NCBI RefSeq assembly: GCF_021538895.1
Contig: NZ_JADDRL010000020.1
Span: 48,693-112,692 of the forward strand
Direction: 5' to 3'
Origin: Streptomyces olivochromogenes
Lineage (GTDB): Bacteria > Actinomycetota > Actinomycetes > Streptomycetales > Streptomycetaceae
DNA length: 64,000 nucleotides
Shown here: positions 7,776-16,112 of the stretch, piece by piece
How positions within the stretch are numbered: the first letter of the stretch is position 1
Layout of the letters: each line of letters opens with the position of its first letter
The notes under the pieces: generated by a model
Told to the model about the DNA's origin: nothing
The model's input: only the letters and a program-made list of their open reading frames with translations
Database searches by the model: none
Made by a program: the position numbers and the translations under genes

Positions 7776-8636
7776 ATGGACGAGCTTGAATGGCTGGCCG
7801 ACCGTTTCGAGGAGAGCCGGGGGCATCTGCGGGCCGTCGCCTATCGGATGCTCGGTTCGACGGCCGAGGCCGACGACGCGGTGCAGGAGTGCTGGCTGCG
7901 GCTGAGCCGCTCCCACAAGCGTGACATCACGAACCTGCAGGGCTGGCTGACCACCGTCGTGGGCCGGGTGTGCCTGGACATGCTGCGTCAACGCCGCTCG
8001 CGCCGGGAGGACTCCCTGGAGGAGCTGGTCCCCGCGGTGGCCACCTTCTACGAGGACGAGGACAGCCCCGAGGAACACGCGCTGCTGGCCGACTCGGTGG
8101 GACTCGCGCTGCTGGTGGTGCTGGAGTCACTGGACCCCGCCGAGCGGCTCGCGTTCGTGCTGCACGACCTGTTCGGCGTGCCCTTCGACGAGGTGGCGCC
8201 GATCGTGGAGCGCACCCCGGCCGCGGCCCGGCAGCTGGCCAGCCGTGCCCGGCGCCGGGTGCGGGGCGAGGCGCCTGCCGCGGATTCCGACACGACACAG
8301 CGGCGGGAGATCGTGGAGGCCTTTCTCGCCGCCGCGCGCGACGGCGATCTCGACGGGCTGGTCGCCGTGCTGGACCCCGACGCCGTGGGCCGGTCCAACG
8401 GCCTGCAGGTGGCGCGGGGGGCCCTGGCCGTGGCCCGGGGAGCGGCTACGTTCGCGCCGTTCGCGCAGGCCGCGCAGCTCGCGCTCATCAACGGATCGCC
8501 GGGAGTCCTGGCGCAGCAGGCGGACGGCGGGTCTCGCGCGATGACCTTCGAGATATCGGGCGGGAAGATCCTTGAGGTCGACGTGATCAGCGACCTGGAG
8601 CAGCTGCGCCATCTGGAGCTGGCTCGCCTGGACTGA
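7776..8636 (+). CDS. ECF41-type RNA polymerase sigma factor (SigJ-like)
   Basis: A 286-residue sigma factor. Sigma2 is around residues 10-75 (RMLGSTAEADDAVQECWLRL). Sigma4 is around 110-165 (LDPAERLAFVLHDLFGVPFDEV). A C-terminal SnoaL-like domain of about 100 residues is the ECF41 signature, acting as fused regulator in place of an anti-sigma factor. The start follows GGAAGGAG. The adjacent CMD gene and a second CMD gene 7 kb away both carry matching ECF41-type promoters, defining a small probable regulon. Confidence 0.92.
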   Translation: MDELEWLADRFEESRGHLRAVAYRMLGSTAEADDAVQECWLRLSRSHKRDITNLQGWLTTVVGRVCLDMLRQRRSRREDSLEELVPAVATFYEDEDSPEEHALLADSVGLALLVVLESLDPAERLAFVLHDLFGVPFDEVAPIVERTPAAARQLASRARRRVRGEAPAADSDTTQRREIVEAFLAAARDGDLDGLVAVLDPDAVGRSNGLQVARGALAVARGAATFAPFAQAAQLALINGSPGVLAQQADGGSRAMTFEISGGKILEVDVISDLEQLRHLELARLD

Positions 8637-8648
8637 GTGCGGCCGGAA

Positions 8649-8703
8649 GGCCACCGCACCGCGGACGGGCGGGGGAATTTCACCGTCGTACGGTGCGGTG
8701 GCC
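8649..8703 (+). terminator. long inverted repeat after sigma gene
   Basis: GGCCACCGCACCG (8649-8661) pairs with CGGTGCGGTGGCC (8691-8703), a 13-base perfect stem, just downstream of the sigma-factor stop. Confidence 0.6.
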
Positions 8704-9096
8704 GCACCGGGCGGCCCTCATCTGTCTGACGAACGGCGCGGCACATGTGTGACCGCAACGATCTCTCCACCGGTTTTGGACTCAAGTGCGCGTCAAGCGC
8801 TCCTGCAGAGAGCGTCCGGCCGTCTTCCGCCGACTTCCTGCACGCTGGCGCCCGGGGGAAGGAGGACCGGTCGGCAACGTGCCGCGCCATGCCGTGCCGG
8901 CTGGCTCCGGTGCCGTCCTGTCGACTGCCCGTGGTCACCTTCCCGATGCCGCCCGGCCGGCGGTCGACGCACCCGCCGCCCCTGCTCCGCGGCAGGGTCG
9001 AGAGCCCGCGCGGTACGCCGTCCCGGGCCACCGACGCCGAGAAGCACCCACACCGGCGCTCCCGCCGGGAGCGGCTCGCGAAAGGACGAGGAAGCC
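8704..9096. other. intergenic stretch, no recognised gene
   Basis: All frames here look like chance open frames, with no ribosome site matched to a protein-like sequence. It presumably holds the promoter of the GATase gene; I see no clear motif. Confidence 0.5.
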
Positions 9097-9801
9097 ATGA
9101 CACGACCCGTGGTGGCGCTGACCGCCGACGCGACGACAGTCAACTGGAACATCTGGGGGGATGTTTCGGTCGCACTGCTGCCGCAGGCCTATATGGACAA
9201 AGTGGCGGCCGCCGGCGGAGCGCCGGTGCTGCTGCCGCCGATCGCGGAAGCCGTCGAGGCGGCGATGGCCGGGGTGGACGCGCTGCTGATGAGCGGCGGC
9301 GCGGACGTCGACCCGGCGCTGTACGGAGCGGAGCGGGAGGAGTTCACCTTCCCGCCGCACAAGGCGCGCGACGCCTCCGAGTTGGCCGCCCTGGCCGTGG
9401 CCGAACGGCGCGGCATCCCGGTGCTCGCGGTGTGCCGGGGGCTGCAGCTGATCTCCATCTCGCGGGGCGGCACCCTGAACCAGCACCTACCCGAGCACTC
9501 GCCCGCCGTGCCGGGCCGCTACGAGCCGCGCACCATCCAGGTCAAGCCCGACTCGCTGCTGGGGGCCGCACTGGGCCCCTCCCCCACCGTGTACTGCCAC
9601 CACCACCAGGGCATCGACAAGCTCGGCGCGGGGCTCGTGGCCACCGCCTGGTCCGACGACGGGATCATCGAGGGCGCGGAGGCGGCGGATCCGTCGGCGC
9701 CCTTCCTGGCGGGTCTGCAGGCGCACGGCGAGCTCGGCGAGGACACCGTCGGGCTGTTCGAGGCGTTCATCGAGGCGGCGCGGGCGGGAATGCGGCGGTG
9801 A
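9097..9801 (+). CDS. class I glutamine-amidotransferase-like gamma-glutamyl hydrolase
   Basis: A 234-residue peptidase C26 (PuuD-type) protein. The nucleophile is Cys113 in LAVCRGLQLI, with His in CHHHQGID and a GGADVDP motif near residue 70. PuuD enzymes cleave gamma-glutamyl amides such as gamma-glutamyl-GABA. It stands alone between the sigma gene and small hypothetical genes. A link to the glutamyl-hydrazide chemistry at 23-36 kb (removing glutamate from a late intermediate) is possible but speculative, since housekeeping copies are common. Confidence 0.85.
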   Translation: MTRPVVALTADATTVNWNIWGDVSVALLPQAYMDKVAAAGGAPVLLPPIAEAVEAAMAGVDALLMSGGADVDPALYGAEREEFTFPPHKARDASELAALAVAERRGIPVLAVCRGLQLISISRGGTLNQHLPEHSPAVPGRYEPRTIQVKPDSLLGAALGPSPTVYCHHHQGIDKLGAGLVATAWSDDGIIEGAEAADPSAPFLAGLQAHGELGEDTVGLFEAFIEAARAGMRR

Positions 9802-9965
9802 CACCGCGTTCCTGACGGCACGTCGTCGAGGGCGAGGGGCCCGCCCGTGCGGTAGTCGTATGGGCGGACCCTTTGTTCGTCCTACGGGTGCTTGTCGGAC
9901 CGCGAGGTGGCATGGGAGAGGCCCCACGCCTCCCGAGGCGCCACCGGGGCCGCTGGGCGCTGCGG

Positions 9966-10091
9966 TCAGGGCTTGGGCGGGATGATGAATCCTCGCACCG
10001 GCTTCGGCTCCGGGTCACGTGCGTCCGGCTGCTGCGCGCGCTTCCACGCCGCCACCATTTCCGCGTACCGCGGGTCGATCCACTCGGCCAT
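9966..10091 (-). CDS. small 41-residue protein
   Basis: ATG at 10091 behind the ribosome site GGAGGTGACCC starts a 41-residue frame, MAEWIDPRYAEMVAAWKRAQ and onward, ending in IIPPKP. The start lies 15 bases after the stop of the upstream gene (10107-10616), so the two look co-transcribed. No known family. Good ribosome site and coding-like composition support it. Confidence 0.6.
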   Translation of the reverse strand: MAEWIDPRYAEMVAAWKRAQQPDARDPEPKPVRGFIIPPKP

Positions 10092-10106
10092 GGGTCACCT
10101 CCGCCG

Positions 10107-10616
10107 TCAGCCTACGACGGGAGGCTCCGGCTTCGGCATGGGGCGGATGGTGCACTCCGGGGCGTGCTGGCACTTCGCCGCCACCGATACGAGGGTCTCG
10201 TCCGACGGCGGCCCCCACAGCTGCGGGTCTGCATCCCATCCGAGTTCCGCGATGGCCTCGCGGGTGCGGTCGAGGATCGGCGGATCGTAGGTCGTCGGGT
10301 CGTAGCCCGGGTAGTGGTGGACGAACGCGCCGCCCAGCTGCTCGCACAGCTTCTTGTACATGGCCGTGTGCAGGAGCAGGGCATGCCAGCCCTCGTCGAC
10401 GATCCGCGACGGCGCTAACCCGACACCGCGGTTGTGCGAGCAGGCCGCGACGAACTTCAGGGCCTCCTCGACGATCCGGCCGGCCATCTCCCCGGGCATG
10501 TCCAGGTTGGCGTCCATCACCGTGAGGCAGCAGCTGGCGAACCGCTCGTCGGTGATGAGCATGCGAGCCAGTGCCGGTATGGCGTCCGGCGGGGTGGGTC
10601 CGGGAGGTATGGTCAC
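10107..10616 (-). CDS. conserved hypothetical, GRDP-like (DUF1399-type) protein
   Basis: A 169-residue protein from GTG 10616 behind GAAGGAG. The segment RIVDEGWHALLLHTAMYKKL resembles the D-xx-WH core of glycine-rich-domain-containing (DUF1399-like) proteins. FVHHYPGYDPTTYD follows, and two Cys lie near the C terminus (KCQHAPEC). The metal- or ligand-binding role of the His residues is not known. It has a TTA codon (10416-10418), so bldA control is possible. It lies upstream of the 41-residue gene and downstream of a broken gene in what looks like one short operon. Confidence 0.65.
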   Translation of the reverse strand: MTIPPGPTPPDAIPALARMLITDERFASCCLTVMDANLDMPGEMAGRIVEEALKFVAACSHNRGVGLAPSRIVDEGWHALLLHTAMYKKLCEQLGGAFVHHYPGYDPTTYDPPILDRTREAIAELGWDADPQLWGPPSDETLVSVAAKCQHAPECTIRPMPKPEPPVVG

Positions 10617-10695
10617 TGCAACTCCTTCGCTGGTTGCGGATGGGGACGTGCGCCCGAACCGGGCTCTTCGCGGGATGCCGGTCCGGGCGTTCCTG

Positions 10696-11360
10696 CTACC
10701 GGGGCGCGTCGTGGCGCAGGCCGGTGACAGGGGTCTGGGAGGACGCCGGGCCGATACCGTCCGGCTCGGCCGTCTGGACGGCGAGCTGCTGGTGCCCGGC
10801 GGCGATGAGGCGGGCAACACCGAGCGGAGCGCAGAGCATCGCCGGAGAGTCCATGGGCACGGACCAGTAGGACTCAAGGTCACGGCGGCCCTGATCCATG
10901 TCCAGCCGCGGCACTCCCAGGTGGGTGCCACGGTCGAACACCTCGACGTCCGCTGTCCGCCAGTCCTCGACTGCGTGCTGCCACGTCCTTGGCACGCCAG
11001 CAGGGACCAGAGCGTAGTACCGCTGCCGGCGCCGGTCACAGATCACGGGGCCACCCTGCAGGGCTTCGCCGAGGACGGCGGCGGTGTCCGCCGGTGTGGT
11101 GCTCGCGGCGACAGCCTGGACGAGCGGGCCGGGGAGGCGGACCGCGGCGAACAGAGTGCCGAGCGGCAGCAAGGTGATCCCGTGCTCCTGCCACTCCATG
11201 CGTGCGCGTCCCGGCCGAAGGCGGGGAGGGTCGACAGCAGCCAGTGCTGTACGGCCAGGCGGCGCTCTGACCGGGTGTGGACGAGCACGCCGGCGACCGT
11301 GCCCGGGGCGTCCTGCGGACGTGGTCCGACCGGTGTGTCTGGGGATGTGCGGTTCGGCAC
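10696..11360 (-). pseudogene. conserved Streptomyces hypothetical, apparently frameshifted
   Basis: A GTG at 11360 with an ideal ribosome site (GAGGAG, 7 bases before) opens a frame, VPNRTSPDTPVG through LLSTLPAFGRDAHA. This frame then continues as low-complexity sequence, while a different frame begins at 11199 with MEWQEHGITLLPLGTLFAAV. I recall Streptomyces proteins in which these two parts are continuous, so the gene seems to carry a one-base deletion near 11200. The downstream part (10696-11199, 167 residues) keeps coding character. A sequencing error is as likely as a real lesion. Confidence 0.5.
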
Positions 11361-11587
11361 GTCGACTCCTCGCAGTCGGCCATGCCCCTGGAGGCTCCGC
11401 CGCCTCGCCGGGGTCTTCACGTACCTGCCGAAGCTAGGAGCGTGATGTGCCAGGCGACCAGCAATGTGCAGATGTTTGCAGGCACGCTGACCATCCGCGT
11501 GGCTGTCGCAATCACGCCCTTGACCGGCGCTCAGGCCCGAGGCAACGGTGGTGCAAAGAACTGCACATAACGTAGACGGAGCAGAGC

Positions 11588-11848
11588 GTGACACTACGGT
11601 TCATCGGGATCGACCCCGACACGAAGACAGCGGACTCTCCCACGGTGTGGGTCGACCAGGAGAAGAAGGAACTCGTCTTCCAGGGCTGGAAGGCGAGTCC
11701 CGAACTGCAAGCAGAATGCGCAGCGTTCGAGGTTCCGGGGCATGCCGTCGGCATCCCGGCCGACGAGGCAGTGGTCCGGATCCCCGCGAGGATGGCGCAG
11801 ATGATCAGGGAGGCGTGCGATGTCGTCGAGCGAACCGACGATCGCTGA
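11588..11848 (+). CDS. small conserved actinobacterial protein
   Basis: An 86-residue protein from GTG 11588 with GGAG upstream. It starts MTLRFIGIDPDTKTADSPTV and ends RMAQMIREACDVVERTDDR. Proteins like this are found directly before DUF6879 and Scr1-type HTH genes in Streptomyces, exactly as here. Its end overlaps the next gene by 29 bases, suggesting translational coupling. It probably belongs to one regulatory or toxin-antitoxin-like unit; its molecular role is unknown. Confidence 0.7.
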   Translation: MTLRFIGIDPDTKTADSPTVWVDQEKKELVFQGWKASPELQAECAAFEVPGHAVGIPADEAVVRIPARMAQMIREACDVVERTDDR

Positions 11849-12347
11849 ACTCATGGCCCAGTGCACGCGCTCAGCCGTGCACCTTGAGATGCGGGACCAC
11901 TACGGCGTCGCCCACGAAGCCGCCGACTTCAAGGCCTGGCTGGAGACCGGCCAGCTCGACACCGACGCTGCCTCGCCGGACTGGGCGCCCTGGGTAGACC
12001 TCGTCTCGCAGGCCACCGCCCGCGGCGTTATCGTGCGCCGAGCCCGTATCGTGTCCGAACCCGTCTCCGACTACATCCGCTACGAGCACGCGTCCACCGT
12101 CGTCAACCTGCGGGCGGGCGAGGACGTGCGATGGCTGCCTCGTCGGCATGCCTCGGACATAGCCCTGCCCGGCAACGACTTCTGGCTCTTCGACGACCGC
12201 CTGATCCGCTGGGGCTACTTCTCCGGCAACGGCGCCATGGTCGGGCACGACGTCTCCGATGACCCCGCCATTGCGAAGCTGTGCTCGGAGGCCTTCGACG
12301 CCGTCTGGTATCGCGCCATCCCCCACACCCAGTACGAGATCCACTGA
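11820..12347 (+). CDS. DUF6879-family protein
   Basis: A 175-residue protein of the DUF6879 type. Typical features are the ARIVSEPVSDYIRYEH segment, a conserved DVRWLPR, and a C-terminal FWLFDDRLIRWGYFSG. DUF6879 genes travel with DUF397 or DUF5753 regulator genes in actinobacteria, and here the regulator follows 25 bases later. The ATG start overlaps the previous gene. Role inferred as effector or partner of the HTH protein. Confidence 0.75.
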   Translation: MSSSEPTIAELMAQCTRSAVHLEMRDHYGVAHEAADFKAWLETGQLDTDAASPDWAPWVDLVSQATARGVIVRRARIVSEPVSDYIRYEHASTVVNLRAGEDVRWLPRRHASDIALPGNDFWLFDDRLIRWGYFSGNGAMVGHDVSDDPAIAKLCSEAFDAVWYRAIPHTQYEIH

Positions 12348-12371
12348 CCAGGAAGCACCAGCAGCCAGATC

Positions 12372-13223
12372 ATGCCCGCCTCGCCGTCCTCCTCAGCCCA
12401 GGCCGCCCGTGAAGCCGTGGCCCACCGGCTGCGCGACCTCCGTAAGGGAGCCGGCCTGACGGTCGTGCAGTTGGCTGCTGCGTGCGGCTGGCACTACTCC
12501 AAGACCTCCCGTATCGAGAACGCGCTCACCGGGCCATCGGCAACCGACATCCGCCGCTGGTGCGCCGCCACCCACGCCGAGGGCCAAGCGCAGGATCTCG
12601 TCGTCCAGTCCATCAACGCCGAGTCGATGTACCGGCAGTGGCGCGACCAGGTCCGCGCCGGGCTCCGGCACCTCCAGGAAAGCCGCGTGAAGGCGTTCCG
12701 CGAGACCGAGTGCCACCGGCTGTATTCCGCCGGCCTCGTGCCCGGTCTCCTGCAGACCGAGGGCTACGCGCTCGCCGTCCTCGGGATCGCCGCGGACGTT
12801 CACAGCCTGCCGGCCGACGACACCGCCGAGGCCGCACACGCCCGCATCGAGCGCTCCCGCATCGTCCACGAGCAGGGGCATCGCTTCGTCGTGGTCATCG
12901 AGGAGTCAGTGCTGCACTACCGGATCGCGGACCCGAACGCGATGGCCGCACAGCTCGGCTATCTCCTCACCGCTGGTGCGCTGCCTGCGGTGTCCCTCGG
13001 CATCGTCCCCACAGCGGCCCGGCGAACGCACTGGCCCGAGGAGACCTTCCACATCTACGACGGCTGCCTCGTGTCAGTCGAGTTGGTGCCAGCCGAGGTG
13101 AGCGTGACCCAACCCGACGAGATCGCCCAGTACCTGGAGACGTTCGAGCGGCTCCGCTCCATGGCGGTATACGGCGCTGAGGCACGCGCCCTAGTCCTCA
13201 AGGCCATCGACGCCCTGAGCTGA
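12372..13223 (+). CDS. Scr1-family HTH regulator (XRE + DUF5753)
   Basis: A 283-residue protein. The N-terminal HTH_31/XRE domain (residues about 15-70; RDLRKGAGLTVVQLAAACGW) is followed by the DUF5753 domain. The latter shows the family signatures QWRDQVRAGLRHLQ, LVPGLLQTEGYA and VIEESVLHYRI. Such proteins are abundant in Streptomyces, control development or antibiotic synthesis, and are described as antitoxin-like partners of small neighbours. It ends an operon of three and is followed by a bidirectional terminator. Confidence 0.9.
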   Translation: MPASPSSSAQAAREAVAHRLRDLRKGAGLTVVQLAAACGWHYSKTSRIENALTGPSATDIRRWCAATHAEGQAQDLVVQSINAESMYRQWRDQVRAGLRHLQESRVKAFRETECHRLYSAGLVPGLLQTEGYALAVLGIAADVHSLPADDTAEAAHARIERSRIVHEQGHRFVVVIEESVLHYRIADPNAMAAQLGYLLTAGALPAVSLGIVPTAARRTHWPEETFHIYDGCLVSVELVPAEVSVTQPDEIAQYLETFERLRSMAVYGAEARALVLKAIDALS

Positions 13224-13240
13224 CCCCGAATGCACGAAAG

Positions 13241-13276
13241 CGGCCCCGCCCCTCCCGGATGGGAGAGGCGGGGCCG
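13241..13276. terminator. bidirectional terminator
   Basis: CGGCCCCGCC...GGCGGGGCCG forms a tight hairpin between the convergent HTH and MFS genes. Confidence 0.75.
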
Positions 13277-13308
13277 TAGTGCGGGGTGGTGCGGTTGGTG
13301 ACGTCGGT

Positions 13309-14832
13309 TCAGCGCTCGGCGTCGGTGGCCAGGACGGCGCCCTGGGTGGGAGCCGCCTCGGCCTCCGCCGGGGCGGGCGTGGCGTTCATCGACCCCTGAC
13401 CGCGCGGCATCAGGAAGGTCACCACCAGCAGGGCGACGAAGCCCAGGCAGGCCGCCGAGAAGAAGGCGTGGTGGTTGGCCGTCTCGTAGACCTTGGTGAT
13501 CGCGTGCGGGTTGCCCTTCGTGTCGGCCATCTTCGTGGCCATGCCGTTGTAGGCGATGGTGGCGACGACCGCGAGGCCGAGCGCGCCACCGGCCTCCTGG
13601 CTGGTGTTGATCAGGCCGGCGCCCACACCCGCCTCCTCGGGGGAGACCCCGACGAAGGCGGCGATCTGCAGGGTCACGAAGACCATGCCGCAGCCCAGGC
13701 CGAGCAGGATGAACGGGGCCAGCAGGTCGGCCGCGTAGCTGCCGCCCTCCGGAGCGTGGACCATCAGCAGCAGGCCGCCGACGGTCAGCGCCAGACCCAT
13801 CATCACGACGGGGCGTGCCGCCATCTTGGTGACCATGCCGGAGGCGATGCCCGCACCGACCGCGACGGAGACGGCGAGCGGCACGTAGGCGAAACCGGCC
13901 TTCAGCGGGGAGTAGTCGTAGACGTCCTGCATGAAGAGGCTGGCGAAGAAGAACAGGGCGCTGAAGGTGCCGAACACCAGCACGGCGGAGAGGTTGGCGA
14001 TCCGCATCGTCTGCAGCCGGAAGAACCGCAGCGGCATCATCGGCGACTTGACCCTGGACTCGATCACCAGGAAGGCCGCGAGCAGTACGACCACGCCGGC
14101 CAGCGAGCCGATGGTGCGGAAGGTGCCCCAGCCGACGTTGGTGGCCTCACCGAGGGTGAAGATCAGCAGGAGCAGACCGCCGGTGAGCGTCGCGGCGCCG
14201 AAGGTGTCGAACTGACCGCGCTGTTCGGCCTTGCTCTCGGGCAGGATGCGCGGGGCGAGCAGAGCGGCACCGAGGCCGATCGGCACGTTGATCCAGAAGA
14301 TCCACTCCCAGCCGGGACCGTCGGCGAGCACACCGCCGAGGATCACACCGACGATGGACGCGATGCCGGACAGGGAACCCCAAAGGCCCAGCGCCTTGTT
14401 GCGCTCGGGGCCCTCACGGAAGGTGTTGGTCAGGATCGCCAGCGCGGCGGGGGTGACCATCGACGCGCCCCAGCCCTGGAAGGCGCGCGAGACGATCAGC
14501 ATGCTGCCGTTCTCGGCGAGACCGGAGGCCAGCGACGCCAGCGCGAAGACGGCGAAGCCGAGCTGGATCATCCGCCGGCGACCGAAGGTGTCCGCCAGTC
14601 GTCCGCCGAGCAGCAGGAAGCCACCGAGCACCGTCGCGTACGCGGTGACGATGTAGTTCAGGCTGACGTCGGACATGTCGAGGCCGTCCTGGATGGACGG
14701 CAGTGCGAGGTTCACGATCGACACGTCGGTGAAGACCATGAACTGGCCCATGCACACGAAAGCCAGGATCGCCCCGGGGTTGAAGCCCGCCCCGAGGCCT
14801 GACCGGCTCGTTGTTGAGTCGGGGGCAGCCAT
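13309..14832 (-). CDS. MFS drug exporter, DHA2 (EmrB/QacA) type
   Basis: A 507-residue, roughly 14-helix transporter of the plasma membrane. It shows the DHA2 patterns GRLADTFGRRR after TM2 and RAFQGWGASMVTPAALAIL. ATG 14832 behind GAGGAG is chosen over an in-frame TTG five codons earlier. It likely exports the polyketide or another toxic product using the proton gradient, giving self-resistance. It is preceded by a long upstream region with spaced direct repeats that may control it. Confidence 0.9.
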   Translation of the reverse strand: MAAPDSTTSRSGLGAGFNPGAILAFVCMGQFMVFTDVSIVNLALPSIQDGLDMSDVSLNYIVTAYATVLGGFLLLGGRLADTFGRRRMIQLGFAVFALASLASGLAENGSMLIVSRAFQGWGASMVTPAALAILTNTFREGPERNKALGLWGSLSGIASIVGVILGGVLADGPGWEWIFWINVPIGLGAALLAPRILPESKAEQRGQFDTFGAATLTGGLLLLIFTLGEATNVGWGTFRTIGSLAGVVVLLAAFLVIESRVKSPMMPLRFFRLQTMRIANLSAVLVFGTFSALFFFASLFMQDVYDYSPLKAGFAYVPLAVSVAVGAGIASGMVTKMAARPVVMMGLALTVGGLLLMVHAPEGGSYAADLLAPFILLGLGCGMVFVTLQIAAFVGVSPEEAGVGAGLINTSQEAGGALGLAVVATIAYNGMATKMADTKGNPHAITKVYETANHHAFFSAACLGFVALLVVTFLMPRGQGSMNATPAPAEAEAAPTQGAVLATDAER

Positions 14833-15556
14833 TGTGAAACTCCTCAAATATGCGGGATCAGGTCATCAAGAGCGGTCCCCGACAAGGTCGGGCGCCCCAT
14901 GGATGGTTGGGAGCGGACACGCATGACCGGCCGGCCGGTTGTCCCCGACCTGCCGTCGGGCGACCTGCTCGTGCCGGTGCCCGTACTGCCGTACGTGTCT
15001 GCCATCGGCGCTCCCGTTCGTGGCGACCGGGGCACAACCCCGGCCTCTGTCCCTGCGGTCCGCACACAGGACGCTGCGGTCCGTCACGGGCCACGGAAAG
15101 TACACAGGGCTCCGGCTGAGAACGACTCGAACGTGACTTGAGCGCCCTGTGCTATGACCGGGCCTTCGTGATCGCCGAAACGGGCTCGGGCCCTCTGCCA
15201 GGCCTGCTGTGATCAGCAGCCTGGGACGAGCGGCTCAAGCCTGGCTCGAAGGGCGGTCCAGGCCGAGGTGGCGCAAGGGGCCGAGGTGGTATCCGGGGTG
15301 TTCCTGGAAGCGGGTGGTCAGAGATCCGCACCGGATCGCGACCGGGGCCCGTGAGGAACAGGGGGATCCGGTCGTAGCAAGGATCCGGTCACGGGCGGGT
15401 CCGGCCACCGGAAGGATCCGGTCAGGGTACGGGCCCGGACGTGAGGCGGATGGTCATCGTTCCCGTCGCCCGGCCGGGCACCGGACCGGTGCCCGGCGGC
15501 CGCGGGGACGGGGTCCTGGGGAGAACAGAGCTTGGACCAAGGCTTCTGAGGCGGCA
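14833..15556. other. 724-base intergenic region with repeats upstream of the exporter
   Basis: I find no convincing gene here. It holds a perfect palindrome ACCGGCCGGCCGGT (14926-14939) and an evenly spaced direct-repeat array (15364-15423). As both flanking genes run leftward, this is the promoter region of the MFS gene. Confidence 0.55.
15364..15423 (+). repeat. four direct repeats, consensus GGATCCGGTC
   Basis: Copies at 15364-15373, 15381-15390, 15397-15406 (GGGTCCGGCC, degenerate) and 15414-15423. Spacing is 16-17 bases throughout. The regular spacing suggests a cooperative regulator site rather than chance. Confidence 0.55.
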
Positions 15557-16015
15557 TCAGCCCCAGGTCGCGCCGGCCGGCTCCTTGATGGTGATGTTGA
15601 TGCGGTTGAAGAAGTTCGTCGTGGCGATCATGAGGATCAGGGCGGACAGCTGAGCCTCGTCGTAGTGGTCGGCGGCCGCGTCCCACACCTCGTCCGACAC
15701 CGGGTTGGAACGGTCGGTCAGCAGGGTGGACGCCTCGGCCAGCTCCAGTGCGGCCCGCTCGGCGTCGGTGAAGAAGTCCGTCTCGCGCCAGGCGGCCACG
15801 GCGTGCAGCCGCTCGTCGGTCTCACCGGCCTTCTTGGCACTCGCCACACCGGAGTGGACGCAGGCGCTGCAGCCGTTGATCTGGCTCACACGCAGATGAA
15901 CCAGCTCAAGGGTGGTCTGCGGGAGGCCGCCGCGGTGCATCGCCTTGTACAGCAGCGGGATGCCCTGCATCGCGTCGGGGAGGACCATCGCCGGGTTCTT
16001 CATACGTGCAGCCAT
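15557..16015 (-). CDS. CMD/AhpD-like alkylhydroperoxidase
   Basis: A 152-residue carboxymuconolactone-decarboxylase-fold protein with the intact redox site QINGCSACVHSG (Cys49, Cys52, His54). It probably acts as a thiol peroxidase or on a small substrate. It is homologous along its length to the protein at 7169, which has lost the cysteines. Its promoter (16068-16094) repeats the one before that gene, including CGTCAGTGCAGTGAG. Both are therefore probably switched on by the ECF41 sigma factor at 7776. Confidence 0.88.
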   Translation of the reverse strand: MAARMKNPAMVLPDAMQGIPLLYKAMHRGGLPQTTLELVHLRVSQINGCSACVHSGVASAKKAGETDERLHAVAAWRETDFFTDAERAALELAEASTLLTDRSNPVSDEVWDAAADHYDEAQLSALILMIATTNFFNRINITIKEPAGATWG

Positions 16016-16067
16016 TGTCTTGCTCTCCTGTGCTGGGTGGTGATCCGTTGTGGTGTCTCACTGCACT

Positions 16068-16094
16068 GACGGATCCCGGCACAGGAATGTGACG
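16068..16094 (-). promoter_or_regulatory. ECF41-type promoter of second CMD gene
   Basis: Read on the minus strand: -35 CGTCACA (16094-16088), 16-base spacer, -10 CGTC (16071-16068), then AGTGCAGTGAG. The layout and downstream bases match 7088-7125. Confidence 0.75.
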
Positions 16095-16112
16095 GCCGCT
16101 GCGAAGAAAATT

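Noticed and set aside
11043..11594. Separate 183-codon leftward gene
   Set aside because: Only its middle part looks coding; this fits the first part of the frameshifted gene from 11360.
13279..14802. Long plus-strand open frame opposite the MFS gene
   Set aside because: Composition is Gly/Asp/His/Gln-rich low complexity, typical of the complement of a GC-rich membrane-protein gene.
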